Under the pieces are notes generated by a model. It had not been told where the DNA came from. It saw only the letters and a list, made by a program, of their open reading frames with translations, and did no database searches. A DNA stretch of 64,000 nucleotides, taken from Mycolicibacterium phocaicum. GTDB lineage: Bacteria > Actinomycetota > Actinomycetes > Mycobacteriales > Mycobacteriaceae. The position numbers were made by a program, and so were the translations under genes. The stretch is taken from NCBI RefSeq assembly GCF_010731115.1, contig NZ_AP022616.1, forward strand, positions 1,674,001 to 1,738,000, given 5' to 3'. Shown in pieces: positions 1 to 7,768 of the stretch; the first letter of the stretch is position 1; the number at the start of each line of letters is the position of its first letter.

Positions 1-272
1 TGGTCGGCACCTCGCAGACGTGTCTCGAGAACACGATCCCAGCCGCGTCATGCTCTTCACCGTCACCACAGCTCCTGCCCTAGCCACGAGACCGGCGTAA
101 CTGCGACCTGTGCGGTATGCGCTCACGACTTGCCGGCTTCCTACCAGAGTAGCTCCGTCGGATGGACGGTGAGGTCCGCAAGAAGAATACCGTTCCGCTC
201 AAGGCGTCACTTTTTCGACAGGCGACATAGCAGTTGTCGACGGTGGTGTCGCAGCACCGATCCACACATAAG
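1..272. other. Left edge, no gene recognised
   Basis: I see no convincing coding frame here. A minus-strand open frame at 80-337 has no recognisable domain and runs across the palindrome at 273-286, so I do not call it. The stretch probably holds the upstream region of the TetR remnant that follows. A weak inverted pair of TCGACA/TGTCGA hexamers lies near 215-240. Confidence 0.4.
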
Positions 273-286
273 GGACTATATAGTCC
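273..286. promoter_or_regulatory. 14-bp perfect palindrome, probable TetR operator
   Basis: GGACTATATAGTCC is a perfect palindrome. Its centre lies about 12 bp before an ATG at 291. AT-rich dyads placed just ahead of a TetR gene are usually autoregulatory operators. Here the regulator behind it has lost its DNA-binding domain, so the site may be orphaned or used by another regulator. Confidence 0.55.
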
Positions 287-290
287 TTTT

Positions 291-864
291 ATGAGAGCGA
301 TCACTTGCCCGGGCGCTGCGCGCCGGTCCCACGTCACGAGGACATGGACGAAACCGCGAAGTCGGGAACACTACGGCATAGAAGTTTGAAACCAGCTGTT
401 CGCCAGTGCATTTCACCATGGACGACTCTGCGGCGCCAGACCCGAATGACCTGGTCCGAGCATTACTGAGTGCTCAGAGCCGGCAATTATCTGTGGTCAC
501 CAGCGTCTCGTGCTTCGACGTGTGGCGCGACAGCCTGGTCGAAGGGAGCAGACAATCGGGCGACCCACCCGGCGGGGCATTGGGGGTGTTGATCGCACTG
601 CTGGCCGATCGGAACGAGAGCATCCGCACAGCGGCCACAAGCTACTTCTCCGGATGGCGCCGACTACTCGCCACGACGATGCGACGGCTGCAGGAACGTG
701 GCCGGCTACGCGCTGACGCCGACCCCGAAGCCCTCGCCACCGGTCTCGTCGCGGGAGTCCAGGGCGGCTACCTCCGGGTAAAAGCGAGCGGCGATCCCCA
801 TCACCTGGTCATGGCAATCGAGATGGCCCTGGAGCGCATCCGATCCTTCGCCGACCAGGGGTGA
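291..864 (+). pseudogene. TetR-family regulator remnant lacking the HTH
   Basis: From about 382 the frame matches the end of a TetR helix-turn-helix (an HFT...DLVRALL stretch like the usual YHYF...LV) and then a TetR C-terminal ligand domain (FDVWRDSLV near residue 38, RGRLRADADPEALATGLVAG near 98-117). An in-frame TAG at 379 closes the frame upstream, so the N-terminal helices needed for DNA binding are absent. The ATG at 291, placed normally after the operator palindrome, opens only a 32-codon frame that stops at 387. I read this as a gene whose first 40-50 codons were deleted or scrambled. A GTG at 406 could still yield a 152-residue ligand-domain-only protein, but no clear ribosome site precedes it. 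Confidence 0.65.
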
Positions 865-1068
865 CCCCGCGCCGGGGCATTCCTGGAGCGTTGCATCGGA
901 CCTGCCCTCGCCGGTTTCAAGTTCCGACGGCCGCCGCGCCCGATCGATCCTGTGCGCTAGATCACCGACGGACGGCATTCGGTTTCGGGGCCGGCTCCCG
1001 ACTACACCTGCAGAACGTGTCCGACATTGCCGACGGATATCAGAACTGGTGTATTCAGGGGAATCGTC

Positions 1069-1830
1069 GTGGTGAACTTCGTACCGGGTGAACGGTCGTG
1101 GTGGCGTCGTAGCCGTTGGTGGCGGGTACCGGTGGCGTTGATGGTCACCATCGTGCTTTCCCTCTGCGGGATACTGTGGCTGGCCGGCATCGATCGCCCA
1201 CGTTCAGAGCAACACGCAGGTGCGCCGCGCGCGCAGCAATTCGCCGACAGCCCGGCAGCGGTCATGGCTGCCGAGTCACTGACAACCCCACTGACACAGC
1301 ATGTTCCGTGCGCGGGCCAATCCTTCGGCCCGGACACGCTGGTCCTGATGGCCAATGGCACCAAACGCCCCATCGCGGAACTCAAGGTCGGCGATCGGGT
1401 GTGGTCAGTCGACCCGGAAACCGGTCGCACCAGCGGTCAGCCGGTGGAGGCGGTCCTGGTCAACCACGACACCGACCTGCTCGACCTCACGATCACCAAC
1501 GCCGCCGATGTCACTTCGGTGGTACACACCACCGCCAAGCATCCCTTCTACAGCGCGGCCCGGGCGCAGACAGAGCCGTCCGAGGTCTCCGAGCTGGCCG
1601 CCACCACTGGCGGAGCCATTCGGCCGGGAGCCGAATGGATTGACGCGAAAGACCTGCGTCCCGGTGATCGGTTGACCACCCCGTTCCGGGACAGCGTCGC
1701 GCAGGTCGCAGGTAGCACTTCGGTATTCGGCACGGCCGACATGTGGGATCTGACGGTCGCGAACACCCACGTCTTCTTCGTCGCGACCGTGACCGCGGCG
1801 GTTCTGGTCCACAACTGCACCACGCAGTAG
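1069..1830 (+). CDS. Membrane-anchored orphan Hint (intein-like) domain protein
   Basis: The start is GTG 1069 (or 1072), after an AGGGGAA ribosome site; a TTG at 1027 would extend it. A basic N-terminus (WWRRSRWWR) leads into one hydrophobic segment (PVALMVTIVLSLCGILWLAG), then a linker of about 35 residues. The rest is a pretoxin-type Hint autoprocessing domain: QSFGPDTLVLMANG at its N-terminal block with a candidate nucleophile Ser (or the nearby Cys), KPIAEL..GDRVWSVDPETG, TAKHPF (block B His), EWIDAKDLRPGDRL, and the terminal block VLVHNC with His-Asn-Cys. The protein ends only three residues after that Cys, so no toxin or other C-extein is attached. Such domains normally release a C-terminal cargo; here the cargo is missing or is supplied by another protein. 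Confidence 0.8.
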   Translation: MVNFVPGERSWWRRSRWWRVPVALMVTIVLSLCGILWLAGIDRPRSEQHAGAPRAQQFADSPAAVMAAESLTTPLTQHVPCAGQSFGPDTLVLMANGTKRPIAELKVGDRVWSVDPETGRTSGQPVEAVLVNHDTDLLDLTITNAADVTSVVHTTAKHPFYSAARAQTEPSEVSELAATTGGAIRPGAEWIDAKDLRPGDRLTTPFRDSVAQVAGSTSVFGTADMWDLTVANTHVFFVATVTAAVLVHNCTTQ

Positions 1831-1979
1831 GCACGATGAATTCGGTTGCTGCCGTGGATATCAACTGATCCCGTAAGTAATGGGATCGGCGCGGGGTCAT
1901 CGCGTCAGGGAGCCCGCCGTTGACCGGGGCGCATTCGACAACCGATACGCTGGGGTTGATTCGGCATAGGGAGCGGCCC

Positions 1980-3509
1980 GTGGTCACGTTGGACCGCCTA
2001 GCCAATGTGCTGGGCAGCTATGGCGTGCGATTGCGGTTTTGTCCTGTCCCGCGGTCCACGGAGTTGCGCAGCGTGGTGTTGCATGAACTCATCGAGGACC
2101 GCGCCGTCGTCGGTGACGTGCTGCTGGGTATCGGCGCGCAATCAGTGCAGCAGGCGGTGCACTGGGCGGCGCAAGCCCGTGCCGTGGTCGTACTCGTCCG
2201 CGCCGAGGGCGACTACGACACCGCATTCGCCGGTGCGGCCGAAGGTGTAGCCGTGATGGTGGTCGACCCGGCGATGTCCTGGAGCGAGTTGGCCGCGGTC
2301 ATCTTCGGGCTGGTCCTGGAGGGCCGTGAAACCGAATCCGGTCGCGGGCCAACGGATCTGTTCGCACTGGCCGACAGTTTGGCCGAGTCCGCGGGCGGGG
2401 CGGTCATCATCGAGGACCGGCTCTCGCGGGTCTTGGCGTACTCGCGGCGCCAGCGAGGCGCCGACCCGGCGCGGGTGGCGACCATCGTCGAGCGACAGGC
2501 ACCGGAGGAGCTGCGGGCCTTCTTTGACGCTCGGGGTGTGTACGCGCATTTGGAGTCTTCTGACGAACCGTTGTTTGTCGGCCCGGACTCTGCTCACGGT
2601 GTGACCGGGCGCATGGTGGTGGCGGTGCGGTCGGGTCGTCAGCTCATGGGGTCGGTGTGGGTCGAGTGCGCGACACCGTTGGCCGGGGCCGCGCTCACTG
2701 CGTTGGCCGACGGGGCTCACACGGTGGCCCTGCACCTGTTGCGGTCACGTGCCAGCGCGGACCTCGAGCGGCAAGTGGAATCCGAACTGGTGATCCGGTT
2801 GCTGGAGGGCACTGCCGATGCCGCCACCGCCGCCAGCCGACTGGGCCTGCCGCACACCGTGTTGCGGGTGGTTGCGCTGCAGGCGTTCATCGGCGCGGAA
2901 CGCGACGCGGCGCTGCTGTTGGCGTTCGAGCGAGCCACGACGGGCTTTGGTTGGTCACGGCCGGGCCGCAGTGCCCTGGCCGGCAACACCGTGTACACGC
3001 TGCTGCCCGGCGAACAATCAGAAGCTGCCAGGAAGTGGGTTTCCAGCCTGCAGGCGGCATTGCCCGAGCGGGTGACGCTGTTGGCCGGTATCAGTGGTGC
3101 CGCAGAGGTCGCTGATCTGGTCGCGGCGCGCCACGAGGCCGACGAGTGCCTGGCGCTACACGAGACGTCGCCGACCGGCGTCGCCCCTCCGGCCTACGAC
3201 GAGTCGTGGGACGACATCCTGCTGCAACGGTTGCGCAGTGCGGCACGCTCAGGACGCTCCCCCGATCGCCGGCCGGTGGCCGAACTGCGCCGGCACGACC
3301 GCGACCACGCCACCGACTACCTGCCCACCCTGCGGGCCTGGCTCGAGGCGCAGGGCGACCCCACCGAAGCGGGTAACCGGCTGGGAGTGCACGAGAACAC
3401 CGTGCGGTACCGGCTCCGCAAGATGGCCGAAATCACGAATCTCCCACTCGACGACGCCAAGAAGCGGCTGGCCATGATGATCGAACTCGCCGCCACCGAC
3501 ACCGACTGA
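1980..3509 (+). CDS. PucR/CdaR-type transcriptional regulator
   Basis: The GTG at 1980 follows AGGGAG with a 6-base gap, so I prefer it to the in-frame TTG at 1920. The 509-residue protein has the PucR layout: an N-terminal sensory half, a GGDEF-like middle region, and a C-terminal HTH_30 helix-turn-helix seen as AGNRLGVHENTVRYRLRKM. PucR proteins often activate catabolic genes for nitrogen compounds. The next gene is a FAD amine/amino-acid oxidoreductase on the same strand, and two copies of a TGTCG-N5-CGACA dyad lie between them, so local control of that gene is a reasonable inference. Confidence 0.88.
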   Translation: MVTLDRLANVLGSYGVRLRFCPVPRSTELRSVVLHELIEDRAVVGDVLLGIGAQSVQQAVHWAAQARAVVVLVRAEGDYDTAFAGAAEGVAVMVVDPAMSWSELAAVIFGLVLEGRETESGRGPTDLFALADSLAESAGGAVIIEDRLSRVLAYSRRQRGADPARVATIVERQAPEELRAFFDARGVYAHLESSDEPLFVGPDSAHGVTGRMVVAVRSGRQLMGSVWVECATPLAGAALTALADGAHTVALHLLRSRASADLERQVESELVIRLLEGTADAATAASRLGLPHTVLRVVALQAFIGAERDAALLLAFERATTGFGWSRPGRSALAGNTVYTLLPGEQSEAARKWVSSLQAALPERVTLLAGISGAAEVADLVAARHEADECLALHETSPTGVAPPAYDESWDDILLQRLRSAARSGRSPDRRPVAELRRHDRDHATDYLPTLRAWLEAQGDPTEAGNRLGVHENTVRYRLRKMAEITNLPLDDAKKRLAMMIELAATDTD

Positions 3510-3520
3510 CCAGTCCGGGC

Positions 3521-3535
3521 TGTCGAAACACGACA
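3521..3535. promoter_or_regulatory. Dyad copy 1, candidate PucR site
   Basis: TGTCG-AAACA-CGACA lies 12 bp after the PucR stop. It shares both arms and the 5-bp spacer length with the second dyad at 3655-3673. Confidence 0.5.
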
Positions 3536-3654
3536 AAGCGCGCCAGCCGGCGCTGTACGCCTCCGGCACCTCACGGCACGTCGAAGCCGGTCGCGGAGGT
3601 GCTCGCTGCCGGCGCCTACCCGATTCGCCGAGACACGACCGCGCTCAGGAGGGC

Positions 3655-3673
3655 GTTGTCGAATCTCGACAAC
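3655..3673. promoter_or_regulatory. Dyad copy 2, candidate PucR site
   Basis: GTTGTCGAATCTCGACAAC has perfect 8-bp arms around ATC and contains the TGTCG-N5-CGACA core of the upstream copy. It sits about 95 bp before the oxidoreductase start, where an activator or repressor would be expected to bind. Confidence 0.6.
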
Positions 3674-3767
3674 CCGGCACCGGCCTCTTGTCGGATTTCA
3701 GCAAATGCCTTTCTCCTGGTGAAGCCACCATGGACGCAAGGACGAAGTTCGGATGCGGAGGTTTGTG

Positions 3768-5033
3768 ATGAGCGGCGGCGAGCGCATTGACGGCGGACCC
3801 CGGTCGGCGATCGTGGTCGGTGCGGGCATCGTCGGGCTGTCGACGGCGTGGTTCCTGCAAGAGCGCGGCCTCGATGTCACCGTGGTTGACCGCACCGGAG
3901 TGGCCGCCGGAGCATCGTGGGGCAACGCCGGCTGGATCGCACCGGCACTGACGCTGCCGCTGAACTCACCCGGTGTGCTGCGATATGGGCTGCGCGCCCT
4001 CGTCGATCCGGCCGCCCCGTTGCACATTCCCTTGACCGCCGACGCCGAGCTCGGGGCCTTCTTGATGCGCTTCGTCGCCAACTGCCGGCCCGAGTCGTGG
4101 AACCGGGCGGTGCGCGCCAACGTGCCGCTCAACGAAGAAGCCATCGAAGCCTTCGACGTACTCGTCGCCAACGGTGTCGACGCACCGGTGACCGATGCCC
4201 CGATCACCGCCCTGTTCCGCAGCACCGAACAAGCCGAACGCATGATGCGCGAACTCAAGCATCTCGAAAAGGCCGGGCAGACAATATCTGTCACCGCTCT
4301 GGCCGGCGAGGCGCTACGCGAGCAAGTGCCGCTGGCATCGCAGGCGATCACCGCCGCCCTGAGCATCAACGGTCAACGCTTCGTCGATCCCGGCCGGTTC
4401 GTCCACGCGCTGAGTCAAGCAGTCGTGCGGCGCGGCGCAACGATGCGCACATTGGAGGTGCGCGACGTGTCCAGCTCGGGCAGCGGGGTCAGCGTCCACC
4501 CGCCAAATGACGAGCCGTTGACCGCCGACACCGCGGTGATCGCCACCGGCGCATGGCTACCCCGGCTCGCTGGCAGTCGGATACGCGTGCCCGTGCAGGC
4601 CGGTCGCGGCTACTCGTTCACGGTGCCCGTGGACCGTCCCATCCGTGGGCCCGTCTACCTGCCCGATGTGCGGGTTGCGTGCACGCCCTACCACGGCGCG
4701 CTGCGGGTGGCGGGAACCATGGAATTCCGCGCCCCGCACGACCCGGCGATACCGGCGCGGGCCGATGCCATCGTCGCCTCCGCGGCTCCCCTGCTGCAGG
4801 GCGTGCGGTGGGCCGAACGCAGCGAGATCTGGGTGGGCCCGCGCCCCGTCACTCCCGACGGCCGCCCACTCATCGGGGAGGTGACGCCCGGCGTCTACGT
4901 TGCCGGCGGCCACGGCATGTGGGGACTGGCGCACGGACCGGTGACCGGCCGGCTACTGGCCGAACAGATCACCACCGGCAAGCAACCCCAAGCCCTGCGC
5001 GAATTCGACCCGCTGCGCCGAACGGGGCGCTAG
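3768..5033 (+). CDS. FAD-dependent oxidoreductase, D-amino acid dehydrogenase type
   Basis: The start is ATG 3768, 6-7 bases after GGAGG; an ATG at 3753 is in frame but precedes that ribosome site. The protein (about 421 residues) begins with the dinucleotide-binding fold (SAIVVGAGIVGLSTAWFLQERG) and the DAO family second motif (ASWGNAGWIAP). It ends with GVYVAGGHGMWGLAHGPVTG, the FAD-contacting C-terminal signature of DadA-like enzymes. Family members oxidatively deaminate D-amino acids or related amines; the substrate cannot be read from the sequence. The gene follows a PucR regulator and two shared dyads. Confidence 0.85.
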   Translation: MSGGERIDGGPRSAIVVGAGIVGLSTAWFLQERGLDVTVVDRTGVAAGASWGNAGWIAPALTLPLNSPGVLRYGLRALVDPAAPLHIPLTADAELGAFLMRFVANCRPESWNRAVRANVPLNEEAIEAFDVLVANGVDAPVTDAPITALFRSTEQAERMMRELKHLEKAGQTISVTALAGEALREQVPLASQAITAALSINGQRFVDPGRFVHALSQAVVRRGATMRTLEVRDVSSSGSGVSVHPPNDEPLTADTAVIATGAWLPRLAGSRIRVPVQAGRGYSFTVPVDRPIRGPVYLPDVRVACTPYHGALRVAGTMEFRAPHDPAIPARADAIVASAAPLLQGVRWAERSEIWVGPRPVTPDGRPLIGEVTPGVYVAGGHGMWGLAHGPVTGRLLAEQITTGKQPQALREFDPLRRTGR

Positions 5034-5165
5034 ACCCACCAATCACTGGTCCACACCGCCCGTGCAGCCCCACACCACGGGCGCTCCAGTCGTCAGGGGC
5101 GGCGCGTCCACCACCGGCCCGCCCCTGGCGACAACCTCGGCTTCGACGAAAGGACAGCACCGAAA

Positions 5166-5642
5166 ATGACCAGCACTGAACGTCTTTGGATGACGCGTGA
5201 GGCCCATACGCGGCTGCAGGCCGAACTGACCGTGCTGCGTTCACGGTCGGGTATCGAAGTTCGTGGCGACGTCATGGACACCGACGACAACCTCGTCGAG
5301 AATTACTTGGCGCGACAAGCGCGCATGCGTCAGATTCAAGATCTGCTGTCCAATGCCGTGGTCGGTGAAGACCCGCCCGACGACGGGATCGCTGAACCGG
5401 GAATGGTCCTGACCGTTCGCTACGACGACACCGGGGACATCGAGACGTTTCTGCTCGGTGTACGCGGTGCCGAGGACCCCGATGTCGATGTGTATTCCAT
5501 GCAATCGCCGCTGGGCAGCGCGGTCGCCGGCGCACATGTCGGCGAGCAACGCACCTACTCCATCCCCAGCGGGGCCAGCGTGCCCATCACGCTACTCAAG
5601 GCGGTCCCCTACGGAATGCATGCCCCGAACGGCGACACATGA
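5166..5642 (+). CDS. GreA/GreB-family protein (copy 1)
   Basis: The protein has 158 residues, the length of a Gre factor. An N-terminal charged helical region (MTREAHTRLQAELTVLRSR ... ENYLARQARMRQIQDLL) resembles the Gre coiled coil, with acidic residues (DTDD) where the tip would be. The C-terminal half carries the Gre signature SPLGSAVAGAHVGE and an FKBP-like strand pattern. Gre-type proteins enter the RNA polymerase secondary channel; mycobacteria also have a Gre-like protein, Rv3788, reported to inhibit rather than rescue transcription. This one differs from housekeeping GreA, so its role is open. A near-duplicate follows 52 bp downstream. Confidence 0.8.
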   Translation: MTSTERLWMTREAHTRLQAELTVLRSRSGIEVRGDVMDTDDNLVENYLARQARMRQIQDLLSNAVVGEDPPDDGIAEPGMVLTVRYDDTGDIETFLLGVRGAEDPDVDVYSMQSPLGSAVAGAHVGEQRTYSIPSGASVPITLLKAVPYGMHAPNGDT

Positions 5643-5694
5643 AGAACTTGAAATGCCCTACCGCGCAACCGGTCTCGCGACGAATGGAAATGAC

Positions 5695-6177
5695 ATGGCC
5701 ACCACGACACGAGTCTGGATTTCCCCACAAGCCCACGAACGGCTGCACCGCGAACTGGACACCCTGCGTTATCTTCACTCCGCCGGAACGGCCGACGAGA
5801 ACATCGACGCGAACGCCGCAGCAGTGCGACGCGCGTGGGAGAAGCGGATTCAGCAGATTCATGACCTGCTGATCAATGCCGTCGTCGGCGAAGACCCACC
5901 CAACGACGGCATTGCCGAACCCGGGATGGTGGTCACCATCCGACACGACGCCACCGGGGACTTCGAGACGTTCCTACTCGGCGTACAGGGCGCCGAATAC
6001 GCCGACATGCCCGTCCATTCCATCGAATCCCCGTTGGGTGCCGCCATTGCAGGCGCGTGCGCCGGGCAACGACGCACCTACCGACTGTCCAGCGGCATCC
6101 CGGTGACAGTCACGCTCGTCAAAGCCGTGCCCTACGGCCTCCACATCGCCGACCTGGACCAGTCCGCACCGCAGTGA
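5695..6177 (+). CDS. GreA/GreB-family protein (copy 2)
   Basis: This is a paralogue of the preceding gene. It shares the blocks DLL.NAVVGEDPP.DGIAEPGMV, FETFLLGV.GAE and SPLGAAIAGA..GQ.RTY, while the coiled-coil tip differs (ENIDANAAAVRRAWEKR). I chose ATG 5695, which aligns with copy 1 (MATTTRVWISPQAHERL); an ATG at 5653 is also in frame. The two copies look like a tandem duplication with the tip region diverged, which suggests distinct effects on RNA polymerase rather than simple dosage. Confidence 0.78.
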   Translation: MATTTRVWISPQAHERLHRELDTLRYLHSAGTADENIDANAAAVRRAWEKRIQQIHDLLINAVVGEDPPNDGIAEPGMVVTIRHDATGDFETFLLGVQGAEYADMPVHSIESPLGAAIAGACAGQRRTYRLSSGIPVTVTLVKAVPYGLHIADLDQSAPQ

Positions 6178-6251
6178 GACCGCGTAACCGCACAACACTC
6201 TGAGCTGCGGAAATCACACCACCTGTATCGCCGAGTCTTATATGTACTTGC

Positions 6252-6263
6252 ATCTATATAGAT
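6252..6263. promoter_or_regulatory. 12-bp palindrome ahead of the ArsR operon
   Basis: ATCTATATAGAT is a perfect palindrome 19 bp before the ArsR start and just upstream of a CATACT -10-like hexamer. The position fits an autoregulatory ArsR operator. Confidence 0.55.
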
Positions 6264-6282
6264 AGCTGGGCATACTGACTTC

Positions 6283-6609
6283 ATGGACGTCTTCGAAGCA
6301 GTCGCCGAACCGAACCGGCGTGCCCTGCTCGACGTACTCGCCGAGGGTGAGCGCACGGCCGGTGAACTCGTCGCGACCCTCCCCGGCCTGACGCAACCAA
6401 CGGTGTCCCGTCACCTCCGGGTGTTGCGGGAAGTCGGGCTGGTCGAGGTGCGGCCCGATGCCCAACGGCGCATCTACGCGCTCCGCGCCGACGGCCTGGT
6501 CGAGATGGACCAATGGATCGACCGCTACCGCCGCTACTGGACCAACCATCTGGACGCCCTTGAGCGGCATCTGGATTCGACATTCGAGGAGGAACATGAC
6601 AACCGATGA
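6283..6609 (+). CDS. ArsR-family winged-helix repressor
   Basis: The protein has 108 residues. The helix-turn-helix is clear: AVAEPNRRALLDVLAEG, then GLTQPTVSRHLRVLREVGLVEVRPDAQRRIYAL. There are no cysteine pairs of the metal-sensing type, so it belongs to the SdpR-like, non-metal group that is usually paired with AHSA1 proteins. Its last codons overlap the start of the AHSA1 gene, so the two are translationally coupled. Confidence 0.88.
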   Translation: MDVFEAVAEPNRRALLDVLAEGERTAGELVATLPGLTQPTVSRHLRVLREVGLVEVRPDAQRRIYALRADGLVEMDQWIDRYRRYWTNHLDALERHLDSTFEEEHDNR

Positions 6610-7123
6610 ACTCGAGGGCGTCGTCACGGTGGACGGCGACCGCGCCACGCTGACATTCGAGCGGCGACTGAAACACCCCGTCGAGCGGGTATGGGCCGCA
6701 ATCACCGAACCCGCGCATCGCGACGTCTGGATGGGCAAGACCGTCATCGACGGCCGTGCGGGCGGCTCGATCGAGACGGTCGCCTCGGGTCCGCCCGTGC
6801 CACCGGACATGAAGCGCATGACGGGCCGCATCCTGGTCTGGGATCCGCCGCATGTGTTCGAGCATGAGTGGCACCAACAGATCGTCGAACCCGGCGTGGT
6901 CCGCTACGAACTCACCGCCGATGGTAGCGGCACTCTGCTCCGGATGACCCATCGCGGCCTCGGCGTACCCAATGCCAACGGATTCCGGCCCGGCACACAG
7001 GCTTTCCTCGACCGACTGCAGGCGCTGCTCGACGGCACTCCCCTGCCCGGCTGGCTGGAGCGATACGCCGAGATCGCCGGACACAGCCCGCTCGATGCCC
7101 CGCCCGCAGGCCCGAACCCCTAG
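6596..7123 (+). CDS. SRPBCC/AHSA1 domain protein
   Basis: The start is ATG 6596 after GGAGG, overlapping the ArsR gene by 14 bases. The 175-residue protein has the AHSA1 fold pattern: an opening strand with VERVWAAITEPAHRDVW, the WDPPHVFEHEW core strand, and a closing helix FLDRLQALLDG. These proteins bind small hydrophobic ligands in a helix-grip cavity, and next to ArsR regulators they are thought to act in stress or ligand sensing. No catalytic residues are apparent. Confidence 0.82.
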   Translation: MTTDELEGVVTVDGDRATLTFERRLKHPVERVWAAITEPAHRDVWMGKTVIDGRAGGSIETVASGPPVPPDMKRMTGRILVWDPPHVFEHEWHQQIVEPGVVRYELTADGSGTLLRMTHRGLGVPNANGFRPGTQAFLDRLQALLDGTPLPGWLERYAEIAGHSPLDAPPAGPNP

Positions 7124-7132
7124 GAGTTGATG

Positions 7133-7768
7133 ATGTCGGACAATACCTTTCACGAAGCGCCTTCGGTTGTCGTCGCCTTCCAGTCCGGGTTCGGACACAC
7201 CGCGTTCCTCGCCGAGGCAGTCGCCGCCGGAGCCCGGTCCGGCGGCGCGGCCGTCACCCTGATCCGGTTGGGTGACCTCACCGACGACGACTGGCAAACG
7301 CTGGATACCGCCGACGCGATCATCTTCGGCACCGCCACCTACATGGGCAATGTGTCGGCGGCGTTCCAGACGTTCGCCGAGCAGACGGGCCGTCGCTGCC
7401 AGCAGGGCGCGTGGCGCGACAAGGTCGCCGCCGGGTTCACCAACTCGGGAAGTAAGAGCGGCGACAAGCTCAATTCGCTTGTCTCACTGGCGGTCTTCGC
7501 CGCCCAGCATCACATGCATTGGGTCAATCTGGGCCTGGGCCCGGGCTGGAATCACTCCACCGCAAGCGACAGCGAACTCAATCGGCTGGGGTTCTGGCTG
7601 GGTGCCGCGGCGGCGACCGATGTCGACGCCAACCCAGACCAGGTGCACCCATCCGATACGGCGACGTGCGAACACCTGGGCCGGCGCGTCGCCGAGGTCA
7701 CCCGGCAATTGGTCGCCGGACGCGGTGTGGCACAGGCTGTTACCGAGCCTGTCATTGCAGGGGCCTGA
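7133..7768 (+). CDS. Flavodoxin/WrbA-like NAD(P)H quinone reductase family protein
   Basis: I chose ATG 7133, 6 bases after AGGAG; ATG 7130 is the alternative. The N-terminus has the flavodoxin FMN-phosphate loop (VVAFQSGFGHTAFLAEAV), then a FGTATYMGNVSAAFQTFAEQT segment and a KVAAGFTNSGSKSGDK block typical of WrbA-like enzymes. The likely role is FMN-dependent two-electron quinone reduction. It follows the AHSA1 gene by 9 bases, so ArsR-AHSA1-flavodoxin is probably one operon. Its 3' end overlaps the convergent oxidoreductase gene by 17 bases. Confidence 0.83.
   Translation: MSDNTFHEAPSVVVAFQSGFGHTAFLAEAVAAGARSGGAAVTLIRLGDLTDDDWQTLDTADAIIFGTATYMGNVSAAFQTFAEQTGRRCQQGAWRDKVAAGFTNSGSKSGDKLNSLVSLAVFAAQHHMHWVNLGLGPGWNHSTASDSELNRLGFWLGAAAATDVDANPDQVHPSDTATCEHLGRRVAEVTRQLVAGRGVAQAVTEPVIAGA

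Noticed and set aside
80..337. Minus-strand open frame at the left edge
   Set aside because: No domain or ribosome site is apparent, and it crosses the operator-like palindrome. It is most likely a chance frame.
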